This document shows positions 10,649 through 22,479 of a stretch of 48,429 nt of DNA, piece by piece. The stretch spans positions 1 through 48,429 of the forward strand of contig ML978329.1 of the NCBI GenBank assembly GCA_010015745.1, in the 5' to 3' direction. This DNA is from Setomelanomma holmii. Lineage: Eukaryota; Ascomycota; Dothideomycetes; Pleosporales; Phaeosphaeriaceae. A model generated the notes under the pieces. The model was not told the DNA's origin, ran no database searches, and saw only the letters and a list, made by a program, of their open reading frames with translations. Positions within the stretch are counted from its first letter, which is position 1. The number at the start of each line of letters is the position of its first letter. The position numbers and the translations under genes were made by a program.

Positions 10649-11276
10649 TGTGAGACTGGACAAGAAGGCAGTTTGGTTTAGCTTGATAGAACGAGGAGAT
10701 GCGAAATCTTGTCATATAGGAAAGTTGCAGACACCGAGTTGTTGACGGAGACCTGTAACTAGCAACAAAGAATTACAGCTGACTAGAAGTTTGCTTATAC
10801 TTGGTATGCAAGCGGGGTAAGACGCGTGATGAACTCGAGGCGCGTCCTCAAGCTTTGGATCGACTGTCAGCCAATGCAGTCGTGTAAAGCTCCGAGCTTC
10901 GCCGGATTTGTATGCAGCGTTGGAATCGATGGCTGCGAGACAAAAAAGCGCCATCAGGGCTAAAATGGGTATGCATTGAGCACAGCCAGACTGCGCAAGG
11001 GTTCCCAGTCGCCTGATGGAAAGACAAGTTATGGGGTTCGAAGGACGAAAGTCGGCGGCGGTGGGGCATTCGGGCTACGTGATCACGTGGCCTCGGTCGA
11101 CGGAGGAAATTCAGCGTCGACTTCGTCACCATTCGAGACGACTAGAGGCGCTCGCCATCACCTCGCGGCCGCCACAATAACCCAACCTGCTGCCTGACTA
11201 CGGTAGCACACCACTGGCGCGGCATTCCACTCCTCATCTACACGTCAAACTACGCCGTATATATCCGCCACCCGTC
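10649..11276. promoter_or_regulatory. Divergent promoter region between a secreted protein gene and AFG3
   Basis: Both flanking genes are transcribed away from this 628-bp stretch. A CCAAT box lies at about 10871-10875 and a TATA-like CGTATATATCCG at about 11251-11262, just before the AFG3 ATG. No coding sequence is supported. Confidence 0.5.
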
Positions 11277-13978
11277 ATGTCCACGCTCCTCCGCCGGTCA
11301 GGTCATCTCGCCCGCATTGCCAAACCGAGCCTCAGCGCCGCATCACGAGCCCCACTCACCTTACGGAGACGCGTACCTATCCCTCAGTGTATATACGCAC
11401 AGCAGCGCGCACGGAGATATGCGACAGGCCCGCCAGAAGAGCCGAAGAACAAGAAGGATGACGAGGTAGCGAAAAAGGAAGGCGAGCAGCCTGCATCGGA
11501 TGGCGCACAGGAGGGTCAGAGAGATGATTCACCGCAGATGGCGAAGCTCACACCAGAGGAGGAGAAGCTGTTAGATCAGCTCGTTTCCTTTGTGTCAATG
11601 GGCGTGCCCAAGTCGCAGAAGGCAGCCATTAAGCAGGCCATGGAGGAGATCAAGAAGACAGGCATACCGCCAGAGCTGCGGCAGGAAATGGACCGCCTGG
11701 CTCGTGGCGAGAAGCTGGACCTCGCCACTGCAGCCAAGATTTCGCGATTAACGACAAACATGGCGCGCAAGGCTGCCGAGCAGCAGCGCTTCAAGGACGA
11801 CAGCACAGAGGAGCCGCAGCAGAAGTCGGGTGCACATGACCCAGGTCCACAGGGCAAGGAGAAGGGCTCCAAGGGGGGCGCTGGAGCAGGTGGACCTGGC
11901 GGGCCCGGTGGACCAATGTTTGGTGGCAGCATGGACACCAACACCATCCTCATCACCGCGTTCCTTACATACCTGACGTACAAGATGATCTTCCCGGGCG
12001 AGAACACGAAGGAGATTACATGGCAGGAGTTTAGGACGACATTCTTGGACAAGGGCCTGGTGGAGAAGATTGTCATTCTGAACGGCAACAAGGCCAAGGT
12101 GCACCTGCATCGCGAGGCAGTCGCGTCAATGTACCCTGACTCGCCTTCGGTTAACCAGAACTTCTACTACTACTTTACCATCGGCTCTGTGGAGGCGTTC
12201 GAGAGGAAGATGGACGATGCGCAGTACGAGCTTGGCGTGCCTAGCTCAGAGCGTATTCCCGTGGCATACTCGAATGAGATCTCATGGTTCGGCACATTCT
12301 TGTCTTTCGGTCCCACAATATTATTGCTCGGTTCCCTCTTCTACTTCACCCGACGCGCAGGCGGCGGTGGCGGAGGAGGTTCAGGCGGTATTTTCGGCAT
12401 GGGCAAGAGTCGGGCGAAGAAGTTCAACCATGAGACGGACGTTAGAGTCAAGTTTGCCGATGTCGCTGGTATGGACGAGGCCAAGCAAGAGATCATGGAA
12501 TTCGTCTCGTTCCTCAAGGATCCCGGACGATTCCAGAAGCTTGGAGCCAAGATTCCTCGTGGTGCCATTCTGTCCGGTCCTCCAGGTACCGGTAAGACAC
12601 TTCTCGCCAAGGCTACCGCTGGCGAGTCGGGTGTACCATTCTTCAGCGTCAGCGGTTCCGAGTTTGTAGAGATGTTTGTTGGTGTTGGTGCGTCGCGTGT
12701 ACGAGACCTCTTCGCCAATGCGCGAAAGAGCACACCATGCATCATCTTCATTGACGAAATCGATGCTATTGGACGTGCGCGATCAAAGCAAAACTTTGGC
12801 GGTGGCAACGATGAACGCGAGGCGACTCTCAACCAGATCTTGACGGAAATGGACGGTTTCAACACTACCGAGCAGGTTGTCGTGCTAGCCGGTACCAATC
12901 GTGCCGATGTCCTCGACAAGGCTCTCATGCGACCGGGTCGCTTCGACAGGCATATCAACATTGACCGCCCGACTATGGACGGCCGAGCGCAAATCTTTGG
13001 CGTGCACATCAAGAAGATTATCACCAAGGAAGATCTAGAGTTCCTCAAGGGCAGGTTAGCAGCTTTGACACCAGGTTTCTCTGGAGCCGATATTGCCAAC
13101 TGCGTCAACGAAGCTGCATTGATAGGTGAGTACTCCTGCATACACACCCTGATTCTTACTAACGCAATATAGCCGCCCGCCATCAAGCCGAGTCGGTCGC
13201 AATGGTACACTTCGAGCAAGCCATCGAGCGTGTCATTGGCGGCCTCGAGAAGAAGTCTCTCGTGCTCAAGCCAGAGGAGAAGAAGACTGTCGCATACCAC
13301 GAGGCCGGGCACGCAATCTGTGGTTGGTACTTCAAGTACGCAGACCCACTCCTCAAGGTGTCCATCATCCCACGCGGCCAAGGCGCCCTAGGCTACGCAC
13401 AATACCTTCCCAACGGCGACACGTACCTCATGAACGTCAACCAACTCATGGACCGCATGGCCATGACACTTGGCGGGCGTGTATCGGAGGAACTCCATTT
13501 CGACACCGTAACGTCCGGTGCATCAGACGATTTCCGCAAAGTCACACAAATGGCCACGGCCATGGTCAGCAAATGGGGCATGAGCAAGAAAATCGGCTAC
13601 ATCTACTTCGAAGACTCGGAGCAAGGCCAACAACTCACCAAGCCATTCAGCGAAGACACAGCAAAGAACATCGACATGGAAGTCAAGCGCATCGTCGACG
13701 AGGCGTACAAGCAATGCAAAGACCTGTTGACGGAGAAGAAGCATGAAGTCGGCCTTGTGGCTGAGGAGTTGCTCAAGAAGGAAATGATTGGCCGTGAAGA
13801 TATGATCAGACTACTGGGTCCACGGCCGTTTGAAGATCCGGCGGACTTCCATAAGTACTTCTCCGGCGAGCATGGCAAGGTACCGGGGTTGATTGAGCCC
13901 AAGGGTGACGATGGTGTCAAGGGCCCACTGGTACCGCCCGCGCCGGCGACATTCAAGGACCTTGACGTACGGCGGTGA
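11277..13978 (+). CDS. AFG3: Mitochondrial m-AAA protease subunit AFG3 (FtsH family)
   Basis: Exons 11277-13125 and 13173-13978 with a 47-bp intron (GTGAGT...TATAG) give 884 residues. A basic N-terminal targeting sequence is followed by a charged, low-complexity segment and a GGPGGPGGP linker. TM1 is at about 221-238 and TM2 at about 336-359, with the FtsH intermembrane domain between them. The AAA module has Walker A GPPGTGKT (about 434), Walker B FIDEID (about 491) and the RPGRFDR region. The metalloprotease site is HEAGH (about 659), with a later Asp in SGASDDF (about 735). AFG3-type wording is seen in GVGASRVRDLF, NDEREATLNQ, ALMRPGRFDRHI and MIRLLGPRPF, which favours AFG3/YTA10 over YTA12. 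It degrades and dislocates inner-membrane proteins and supports assembly of respiratory complexes. Confidence 0.95.
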
Positions 13979-14566
13979 GGGTGGTGAGGCAGAACAGTTT
14001 CTTTGAGTTTCTTTCTTGGCATGGCGCGGCGAGATTCTCATCCCACTCATGAGCATGCTCTGGTGTATTTGATAAGTCTAGACTGGTGGCCATATGGGTG
14101 TACATGTGGTCTTGTAAAATAGTAGAGGCATGTGAATATGATGAAATCAATAGGATGAGATATCATTTCAGGTTATTGCGTGGCGTTGCCTTCTGATACT
14201 ATATTTGGTTGAACGATTCGGCGAAGCTGGTCGCAATGTTAGGTCGATTGGCTTCAGGGTATTAGAATAGGCTACGTCAGCAGCTTCGACTGGTACTATA
14301 GGAGTTTTAATCGTGTACCAAACCATGTCGATGATGCCTGCGGCTTTTTGACTTCATCTTGCTACATCGACTGAGCGGTTTGCATGGAGGATGATCGGAT
14401 CACCAGAGAGGGCCACACGAAAAGTCAAGCAAGCATGCAGCAAGCAGGCGAAGTTGGAGCTTGATGGTTGTACAGTCTATTCATCGACTCGATATAATCT
14501 CGCCACTGCCCCTCCGCTATGTGTACAAGTCCTCTTCACCAGGTGTCACTCGTCTCCATACCGAAT
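13979..14566. other. Intergenic between convergent AFG3 and QCR8
   Basis: Both neighbours end toward this stretch, so it holds two 3' UTRs. No gene, tRNA or repeat is recognised. Confidence 0.45.
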
Positions 14567-15099
14567 CTACTCCTCATCGCCAAATAGCGCTCGTCCAGTC
14601 TTGCTGTTGTAGAACTCGTTCCTAGTAATACCATTAGCCCGCACTCCAGTTATGCAATTGACCCCACGGATTGTGCCCACATCCATCCTCCTCACCGAAA
14701 CTCCTCTCATGTATCAAGCAAGACTTACTTCTCAATGGCCCACTGCATGCACCCATACGCAACCAGGAACGGCGGAATCGTGAACAGAACCTGGTTCCTG
14801 GAGCGCCGCATGACATTCCAGAAGCCCTTGGCGATGAACGTAGCCATTGGACGCTGTCGGTTTGGGCTGAGCGAGTACGTGACTACGCCCTTGCCGGGAC
14901 GGCCACCGCCTTCATAAGGGTTGCCCCAGGAGCCGATGTGCCATCTATGTATGCATTGTTAGTACGTGTGTCTTCGATGTATGTACATGCGTGGTGCAAA
15001 GTTCGGTGCGGTGCGGCGGCGCGGGAGAGTCGGCGGATGCGGGGAAAGGACGTACGTGGCTTTGTATCGCGCGTTGGGGTCGGAGCCGCCGCCTGCCAT
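14567..15099 (-). CDS. QCR8: Cytochrome b-c1 complex subunit 8
   Basis: Exons 15056-15099, 14729-14944 and 14567-14621 (minus) join in phase to 104 residues. The first exon codes only MAGGGSDPNARYKA. The body carries the family pattern: WHIGSWGNPYEGGGRPGKGV, VTYSLSPNRQRPMATFIAKG, FWNVMRRSRNQVLFTIPPFLVAYGCMQWAIEK (the single transmembrane helix) and NEFYNSKTGRALFGDEE at the end. It is the small subunit of ubiquinol-cytochrome c reductase (complex III) that lies beside cytochrome b in the inner mitochondrial membrane. Length and order match the fungal family. Introns are 111 bp and 107 bp, with GTACGT and GTAAGT donors. Confidence 0.93.
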
Positions 15100-15265
15100 T
15101 GTTGCGATGTGGTGAGGTTGGTGGGGGGTGCAATTGAGGGTTGTGCGGGCGTTGACGTTGTGGTGAGGAAGCTTGTCGATGCGAGCCGGAGCTTCTTCGC
15201 CAAGCATTAGAAGACGCTAGTATCAGGAATGGAAAGGTGCGAGTCGTCTGACTAACATCGTTCTG

Positions 15266-15270
15266 ATTGG
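15266..15270 (-). promoter_or_regulatory. CCAAT box upstream of QCR8
   Basis: CCAAT on the minus strand lies about 167 bp upstream of the QCR8 ATG. CCAAT-binding HAP complexes are known to control respiratory genes, including QCR8 in yeast. Function here is inferred from position only. Confidence 0.35.
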
Positions 15271-15397
15271 CCATGGAATATTCATCAGCCTCACAAAGCC
15301 ATGATTGTCAGGCAGCGGTTGTGCCATTCGTTGATTCATCACAGTGGATACAGTAGACTGAGAACACCTACAACGCCGGCGACACATCCTGCTGCGC

Positions 15398-16005
15398 TCA
15401 GCGACTCTCCTCCGCCTCGCCCTCCCCCTTCCCATCAGGAACACAAATGCCCTGCAAAATCCTCAACTTATCGCACTTCACGCCCTCATTGCCTCCAATA
15501 GCCTTCAACTCCTCCACACTGATACCATAGTTCTCCGCAATCTGCCAGCACGTATCGCCCGTCTCGATCTGAACCTGAGTCGTCCCATTCGCACAGTTCA
15601 ACACCTCCTTGCGCGGAGCCCACGTCATGCCTGAGCCGGGCCAGTCCATATCCACGAGCTTGAACATGACGAGTAAGAAGACGAGCACCATGAGGGCAAA
15701 GGGCATGAACATGCGTATCGACTCCCAGTAGTCGGTGTATGTGCGCGCATTGCGTGTGCGCACTTCGGACGGCGCGTACCGGTGGCCGACGGGCTGGATG
15801 TCGCCGTAGCGAGAGCCTGGGGCGGACTCATACAGCGTGCCGTCAGTGTCGCGGAAAGTATAGCGTTCTGTGTCGGTGTCGTAGCCCACGCGCTCCATGC
15901 CTTCTGGGAGGCGGCGTTCGTCCTGGGACGGTGTTAGCAGGCGAGCAAAGAGTATGGTGGGGTAGAGCTGAGACGTACATCGTCCATGTCTGTCCAGCGA
16001 CCCAT
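15398..16005 (-). CDS. LysM-domain single-pass membrane protein, 183 aa
   Basis: Exon 1 (15979-16005) codes MGRWTDMDD; a 56-bp intron (GTACGT...CCCAG) leads to exon 2 (15398-15922). The N-terminal region has ERRLPEGMERVGYDTDTERY and TFRDTDGTLYE, recalled from a conserved ascomycete LysM protein. One transmembrane helix lies at about 80-100 (MFMPFALMVLVFLLVMFKLV). A LysM motif follows at about 121-169: QIETGDTCWQIAENYGISVEELKAI...LRILQGICVP. LysM binds chitin or peptidoglycan-type glycans. There is no signal peptide, so the helix probably acts as a signal anchor. Unlike secreted LysM effectors it is membrane-tethered, and it could act in wall or vacuole contact. Confidence 0.85.
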
Positions 16006-16402
16006 CTTGATATAATGTGTAGTGGTGACGGTGAGTTTGTGTAGACTTTGACTGGTGTCTGGATCCTCGATTGATTGTAAGATGTAGTTGCGCAGAAGAC
16101 TGAAACGGCCTTTTGTGGTACGAATGGGTGCCTGGCAGACTAGGCGCGGAGAGAGGATATATGCGCACTGGACCTGAGTTTAGGATTATCAGGCCCACAG
16201 CCTTGACGCGTGGGCTGACATCTCGTCACCCTCGTGATTGGAGGTTGAGGTTGCTCAGCCACTTGCGCATCACTTGGCCCGTGCATTGAGGTTTTATCTT
16301 CGCTCGCCTTGAGCATCAATTGCTAAACACGCAGCCAATCATGAAATTCGGACATCAAGATCGACCTTTTCGTCTGGGGATGTGATCTGGTATGCTCATG
16401 CG
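16006..16402. other. Intergenic, LysM gene promoter
   Basis: It contains the upstream region of the LysM gene and the 3' flank of the next minus-strand gene. No repeat or gene is recognised. Confidence 0.4.
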
Positions 16403-16902
16403 TCAGGCGGCTGGTGATGATAAGTTGAACACCATCCGGGTCACTCCGTTAAGTATTACCACGTTGCCACACCTGGTCTTCCACGCACAGCCTTGCGCGA
16501 CGGTGCCCGGTAACTTCTCGCAATCTCGCGAACTTAGGCGATTCGAAGTACGAATAAACGTGATGGTTGCGTCAATGTGTCGGAGCAGATAGTCAGAGCG
16601 ACACCTTGTGGGGTTCATCTTCGACAGAATGTCTGGCATGATCAAGTCTAGAAAGTGCTGCTTGGCAATCGCATCGGCGCAGGGGATGATGTCGAGCTCG
16701 AGGGTTGATTGACGACCGCAGATGTCATCGTGAATTGCTCGAGCGAGCAGCTCTAGTGTTGTCAACCAACGGTATGGATGGATTCGAAGCACTCACTACA
16801 TATGCAGCGTACCTGCATTGCTCTGACAGGTCCGACGTTCGAGACGAAGATGTGTACAACGTGTGCGAGTACCTCTGGCGGTAAATCGAGAATGAGCGGC
16901 AT
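16403..16902 (-). CDS. Small F-box-like protein, 151 aa
   Basis: Exon 1 (16797-16902) and exon 2 (16403-16752) join in phase across a 44-bp intron (GTGAGT...ACTAG). The start reads MPLILDLPPEVLAHVVHIFV, SNVGPVRAMQVRCIC, an F-box-like helix set also found at the N-terminus of some fungal ankyrin proteins. Exon 2 has LLARAIHDDICGRQSTLELD and IIPCADAIAKQHFLDLIMPD. No ankyrin or leucine-rich repeat follows; the protein stops soon after. It may be a short adaptor or the truncated front of a longer gene. The family call rests on the first 35 residues, so confidence is moderate. Confidence 0.45.
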
Positions 16903-17115
16903 GATGTCTCGTCAATAGTATAGTTGGTCGAGGCGATGTTTTGAAGAAAATGCGGTTTGGCGGTTTGCGGTACTGTAGTTTCTGAGTGTGGATCGGCCAC
17001 GTGCTTGCGATTGTCGAGAGGGTAGCGCCGCCAGTGCCAGGTGAAAGAGACCTCCAAATGGCATGTGACGTTTTGGGAAAAGCGGACACGCTGATAGAAG
17101 CGAGCGGGCCGTAAC

Positions 17116-18379
17116 CTAGCTTCGTTCCACTGTGTAGTCCACCTTCTTCTGGATACCCTCAATCGGCCTCAGTTCAGTCTCACTGCCAAAGTCGGAGCTG
17201 TTGTTCCTCCTCTTATCACTGCTAGGCAATCTCATGACTGATTTGCGACTCCAGTCATCCCCACTCAAGACGCGCCTGGCTGTGCTCTTCAGGCCAGATC
17301 CGCTCTGCTGCTTTGAGGAAGCGTAGACTGGTGGAGCCGATGGACTCGGTCTCGTCCGTCCAGCTTTGCTGTTGAGCAAGTATCTGAATGCCGGGAGCGT
17401 AGCGACAATGACTGATACTGAAGACTCGATATGGCTCCACATACTTAGCAAGACTGGGCCATTCGCAATCGCGGAAGGGTCGGGGTTGGACGTAGCTTTG
17501 ATCGCCTGGACAAGTCGTGCAAAGGCGAAAGCGATAATGATGGTATCGAGTGAGAAGATGACGGCAAGACCGAACTTCTGTTGGGGAGAAATCTGTAGCT
17601 TTCGAAGGAGATTCAGAGGCAGGAGCATGATAATCGCGCCGGCAATGACATCAGCGCTGGTGGCGAATTTAATCGAAGCATTGGCTTGAATGAGATCGTC
17701 CGGATCGCTACGGCCCGCTGTTCGAGTTAGAAGAAGTGTCGAGAAGGACAGGGTGTTCCACTGACTTGCACTGCAATACTTGTCCAAAGGACGACAAGTC
17801 AAGAAGTTGGAAGCCATTGAAGCTAGGTACAGTAGGAGTACGAGCACGAAGCATGCCCACCATGCCATGAGATACGCTGGTAGCCCGTGTATCAGGTGTC
17901 TGAAGAAAAAGAGGATCGAGAACTTGGCTGCGCAAACGTAAGCCTTGCTTCATGCTATCCGGCGTAAGACGGGTTGCGACGTTCTTACCTGACCATAACG
18001 TTGTCCAGAAGAGGAGCATTTGACTGAACATCAGTTTTAGTGATGTGCGTGTTCTCTTGACAAACTCGTCCTGAGGATGTGGCAGTAATGTGAGTGGGTA
18101 TGTCATTTCGGCTTTCGTGTATGCACCTGCGAGATAAAACTGAGGAAGCAAGCATGTGATTACAGCTGTGAGCCCCGTCAAGCTGAGCAGACCAAATGAA
18201 ACAAAGTGATCATCAGCGTAAAGACGGTGCTGAGAGTGCCATCTTAGAAAGCCTCGCAGCACAGTCAAGATCAATGAGGCGCCCCATAGGACCCAGATGA
18301 GAATCTGTAGCTGTCAGGGCCATAGAATGGAAGGCATTGGATTCTTCCTCACAATCAGTTCACTATAATTGAGTGTCAT
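17116..18379 (-). CDS. Pth11-like rhodopsin-domain integral membrane protein 2
   Basis: Four exons (18353-18379, 17989-18310, 17766-17927, 17116-17717) join in phase to 370 residues. The N-terminus MTLNYSELILQILIWVLWGA leads into the rhodopsin-domain pattern: LYADDHFVSFGLLSLTGL (TM2), SLKLMFSQMLLFWTTLWSAK and FSILFFFRHL (TM3), AWWACFVLVLLLYLASMASN with the TCRPLDKYC motif, IKFATSADVIAGAIIMLLPL, FGLAVIFSLDTIIIAFAFAR and HIESSVSVIVATLPAFRYLL. A serine-rich cytosolic tail follows, as usual for regulators of this class. The third intron (48 bp) is divisible by three and has no stop, so a retained-intron isoform 16 residues longer is possible; a CTAAC branch site argues it is spliced. Confidence 0.85.
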
Positions 18380-18504
18380 TGCGCTGTTGTGTTCAGAGAG
18401 ATGAGGAGTAGAGAAAGCAGCAACGATGAGGCATCCCTTCGAGAGGTACTGTATTGTGGGCAGCCCGGATTCGGGGCAGCTGCAAAGTGTTGCTGTGTTA
18501 CATT

Positions 18505-18673
18505 TGTCAGACTGGCACCTCAGTTCACAAGGTACATGCGAAATGCATCTCTCACGTGACTCTTTATCACTTGCTTACTCATCGTGGTTGTGTATATAAT
18601 CGCTCTCTGTAGCTCTCTCAATACAACAACCTTCTGCTTCCTTCATGTCTGCTCTGTCCTCTCACATCTGACA
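18505..18673 (+). mobile_element. Solo LTR, TGTCAG...CTGACA family, copy 1
   Basis: A 169-bp unit starting TGTCAG and ending CTGACA is flanked by the same 5 bp, ACATT, at 18500-18504 and 18674-18678. It contains GTGTATATAATCGC, a TATA-like promoter. Two relatives lie at 42633-42803 and 45164-45332. Length, TG...CA ends and a 5-bp duplication identify a solo LTR left by recombination. Confidence 0.88.
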
Positions 18674-18678
18674 ACATT

Positions 18679-19435
18679 TATACCGATGACTTGTTCCATA
18701 TTGAGAACCTCAGGGGTGGCCATGGCACACCTGCATATTTTGCGCAACATTTCGAACCTAAATGTGTTGCAGGTGTCGCCACACCAGTATCATGTGAGTC
18801 CACCTACTTCAGTCATCCCTGAAAACTTGAGTTGTAGCTCTTGGTTGGCTGCTATTGCCCACTACCGCGGTACCCGTCACTGTCACAACGTCCCTCTACG
18901 GAACGACGGAGCTTACGTGTCTGCCTGCCTTGATTGTATACAGCTAACTCCAAGACAAGCAGGTGAAGGACCCCGTCTCAAACGCACGCTGATTGCCGGC
19001 CGTGTTCTTGATTGCGAGACGAAGCAAGGTGGAGGGAATTTCTCGATGTATGCGGCTCTAAAATCTTGTACGTCCCGCGTGCGGGTGAGGAGAACGTTTC
19101 TACAGGACGAGCGAGGCTTGTTCCGCGCCATTGACCCAGGAACATGGTAGACGCGGCTCGGATGTCGTGCCGTTTCCATATCACATTCGCTTACAATGCC
19201 GGACGCCAACCGAGACGAGATTGCTGTAGGCCTGTGGCGCAGATACACGACCCATCACAACACAACATGGCGAAGGGCTCTCCAATTAGCCTGAGGACCT
19301 CATTGGGTCACCATTAGCCACGTCTGAGGGACGACGTAAGGGCTGCAAATTCACCAAAAGCTTGGTCAGCTCATTTGTGCGCACGCTTCGAGGATCTTTG
19401 AAATTCGAATCGCTTCAATGCACAGCCTCATTATC
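18679..19435. other. Intergenic, no supported gene
   Basis: An open frame that starts inside the solo LTR and runs to 19150 shows no domain; I treat it as chance. The rest is the 3' flank of the oxidoreductase gene. Confidence 0.4.
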
Positions 19436-21044
19436 TCAGGCGTTAGCCACTTTCCATCCGCCTGGCAAGAGATTCGTGTATATCCTCAAAGGGTCGTACT
19501 TGGTCCGAATGGTCTTCAGTCTCTTCAGATTGTCCGCAGGATAGCTTTGGAAGACCGGTTGGCCCCCTCCTGCGTCATTCATGTAAAGATACTGCGCATC
19601 GAATGACTTGGCTGCAAGAACGCGATTTATGTCAGCGGTGATGGCATCTGCAGCGGCGCGTACTCGTGCATCGTCATTGGGATCTGTCCATGTCCAATTC
19701 TCTACCATCAAGAAGAAAGGTGCTCTGGAAATGTCGATACCCTGTGGGTTACCACCAGTCTTGCTGTTGTGCGAGAGGAAGTCTTTCGTCACTGGCTGAA
19801 ATGTAATGGAAGCTTGTAGGTTTGCGACGCTCGAAAGCTTCGAGCTTACGCCAGCGATAAACGTATCGTGGGTGAGCTGGACAGCTTCACGATTGACGAG
19901 GGATGAAAGGGTGCGGAACTCTTGGCGGAGACCGAGGGGCTGCAATGGATCGGTGGATGCTACGTAGTCCGATATGGATTGCAAAGCATAGGAATCGGCC
20001 ACGGGAGGTAGCTTGGAGGCAGTGAAATTCTCGAATGCACTTGGGCTATTCGTGACAGAATTGTAGAATTTTGCCGCTGCGTATACCGTAAGATTTGCGG
20101 CGGGAAACGTCAGGATTGTGGGAATGATGCCGGCTTTTGGATCTGCAGGAGCGCCATATCTGCCGAAGTTGTACACTCCGTCCAGATAGCCTTTTGCCTG
20201 CGTTTGGTCATACTGCGCCATTCCAACCCAGACATTGCTGGACGAAACAGTCCGAAGGTCAAACCGAGTAACGATGCAGAATGAGTTTCCGCCGCCTCTC
20301 AAAGCCCAGAAGAGATCAGAGTAAGCGTTTGTGGCAGTGGCCTCGACGATGAGACCCGTGGAAAGAACGCACTGCCACATTAGCGATGATTACCATTTGG
20401 CTAGTGCCTCCTGCTCACCTGGTATTTTGCCACATTGTCCGACGCGAATCCATACTGTGAAGAGTAGAACGAAATGCCGCCACCAAGGAGGAGACCTGGC
20501 ACACCGACGTGGCCAACGCGGCCTCCCACAGCTACAAGTCCAGATGACTTCAAGTACGCGTATACATCTCGCCATCTATTACCTGGGCCAACCGAGACCG
20601 TAGATTTGTCACCCGACAACGATAAAGTCGTCAGATTTGATGAAGACAGTAGCACGCCAGATCGATCGATTCCGTTGTATCCTGGAATCGGCATGTGCCC
20701 TCCTCCACGGACAGCAAACTTGGACAACGTGAGGGTGAATGTCGTGACTGCAAAAGAGACCTGCTGGGCATCTTGCGGAACAAAGACGCAAGCAGGTGAG
20801 CTATACACCGTAGCGGACCAGTATGCTGAAGCCATGTCAGTAGTATTCGAGCTTTGGGAATATCAAACCTACGGGTTTGAGTCTCGTATGCGTAACCCGC
20901 AGTTCCCGACAGAAAGGTGTTCTGAGCGTAGCGGATTTTCAGTGTCGAGCATGCGACTTTCTCTCCAGCAGATACATTGGCACTGGCTCGGGTGGCGCAT
21001 CCCATGCCAAACAGCAGCGCAGCAATGATTGTCGGATGCAGCAT
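19436..21044 (-). CDS. Secreted FAD-linked (BBE-like) oxidoreductase, 504 aa
   Basis: Exons 20873-21044, 20419-20825 and 19436-20371 join in phase across two 47-bp introns. Residues 1-22 are a signal peptide (MLHPTIIAALLFGMGCATRASA). The FAD-binding PCMH domain shows YWSATVYSSPACVFVPQDAQ, then FAVRGGGHMPIPGYNGI near residue 100, where the His of GGGH is the usual covalent FAD site, and GGRVGHVGVPGLLLGGGISF. Exon 3 has DLFWALRGGGNSFCIVTRFD. The C-terminal BBE segment is present (YLYMNDAGGGQPVFQSYPAD, NLKRLKTIRTKYDPLRIYTN). Such enzymes oxidise sugars, alcohols or secondary-metabolite intermediates with O2. Length is typical. No biosynthetic core gene is next to it, so the substrate is unknown. 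Confidence 0.9.
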
Positions 21045-22479
21045 CTTGCAATGCGTGATAACAGGATAGTCAAGCAGAGTAAGAAGCTACAGGTAATCAA
21101 CCCGAGGGTTAAAAGGCCTGGCTACCCATGCCCGTCCTCCGCGGGTCGCTTGACATCCTTGCTGGAGCGCACATACATCTTGCAGGCGCGGAACGTTGCC
21201 TTCTTCTGGAAAGGAAAGGGGCAGTCGCCCTGGCGATTGTTGCTTCGACGAATGGTCACAAAGCCAGCACCCAGATTTTAGAGAATAATGTAGATTCAAC
21301 GTGATATTTTCTCAATGATGTCACAAGTGTCTACTCGAGATGGTCCTTGAGGTATTGCTGAGAGGTGCGACGACGAAGTCTACTGACGCGGCGAAATGCA
21401 GGTCAGCGGCGCGGACACGCTAGCGACTAAGCGCAGAATCCTTCATGCCCGCACGCAAGACCTACCGAGGAAGCACGATGCTGGCGATACAAAGTGTTAG
21501 CTGCCGGAAATGATGGGTTCAACGCACGGAGATGAATTAACGACATGTTTATCGAAGGAGAGATATAGACACGAGAAGGTAAGTTACGCTTCATTTCGAT
21601 CTTTGTAGTTAGCGCCGAGGCTTACCGGTATCGATACCAAACCTCAATTTGTGGCCCTCGCCGCGTAAACATACCTTACACACCCACGCAAGATCGAGAT
21701 TGTCTTTCGAGCCAGCATGTCCTACGAGATCGATTTCCTATGCATCCTTCCGAACACGACGTTCCGCAAGCTTAAGTATCATCGACGGCCTTTAAGACGA
21801 CAACAGCGAAATCGAACATCTCACATCAATCCTCCCGTCGAGCCACGCTACGAAGAGCGGTGATCTTGGCCGAGCTCTCATCAATCATAGATGCCGAGTG
21901 ATATGGACCGCTGCATATGACACACCCATGGAGCACATGACACGGAGGTCGTCCTAGGCGCGACCGACATCATCCCACCGAAGGAACAAGGTTGCCGATG
22001 TGTTCTAAGGTACAAACATCATGTCATTTTAACATACATCGACTTTACCCATGCCCTGCAGTCGTCGATTTTTGGGAACTGTTCATCTGCTACCGCTAGA
22101 GCAATCTTCAGCTAACCCCCTCTCATCGGGTTTATGAGCGCTTGTGGTGCTTTCCACCAACCGTTATCCGCCTGGCGCACAAAGAACGTCGTATATATGC
22201 CCGATAACTTAACAAGAATCTCTATAGAACGAGACCGAGCTCGAATTGTTCTCACAGAACTTGGAAAATCGCGCTGTGGTCGATAGGTTCCCTGAGCATT
22301 CTGGCCTCACTTCATGCCGACTTTTGTCCATTGCTTCGCTAATTTATCCAAGCACGACCCAGACCTTCGACGGTTTTCCGACAAGCAGCGGTGCAATTTT
22401 CCCGTGGTGCATGCCCGCGTCGAAGCGGATGTAGCTTCTCGTTCGAACACATGATGCCTTGTATCTGGACGGACATCTT
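21045..22479. other. Intergenic, possible coding relic at 21718-21900
   Basis: A plus-strand ATG at 21718 opens MSYEIDFLCILPNTTF, which looks protein-like, but frame is lost within 20 codons and stops follow. I cannot name a family. The remainder to 22479 has no supported gene. Confidence 0.3.

Noticed and set aside
12341..13381. 346-codon open frame antisense to AFG3
   Set aside because: It lies opposite the conserved AAA and protease domains and has no family features; it is a by-product of GC-rich codon use.
18584..19150. 188-codon plus-strand open frame
   Set aside because: It starts inside a solo LTR and has no domain; the LTR family member at 42633 gives a similar but unrelated extension.
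16403..21044. Secondary-metabolite cluster (Pth11-like receptor plus FAD-linked oxidoreductase)
   Set aside because: No polyketide, peptide or terpene core enzyme, regulator or transporter is next to them; co-location alone is weak.
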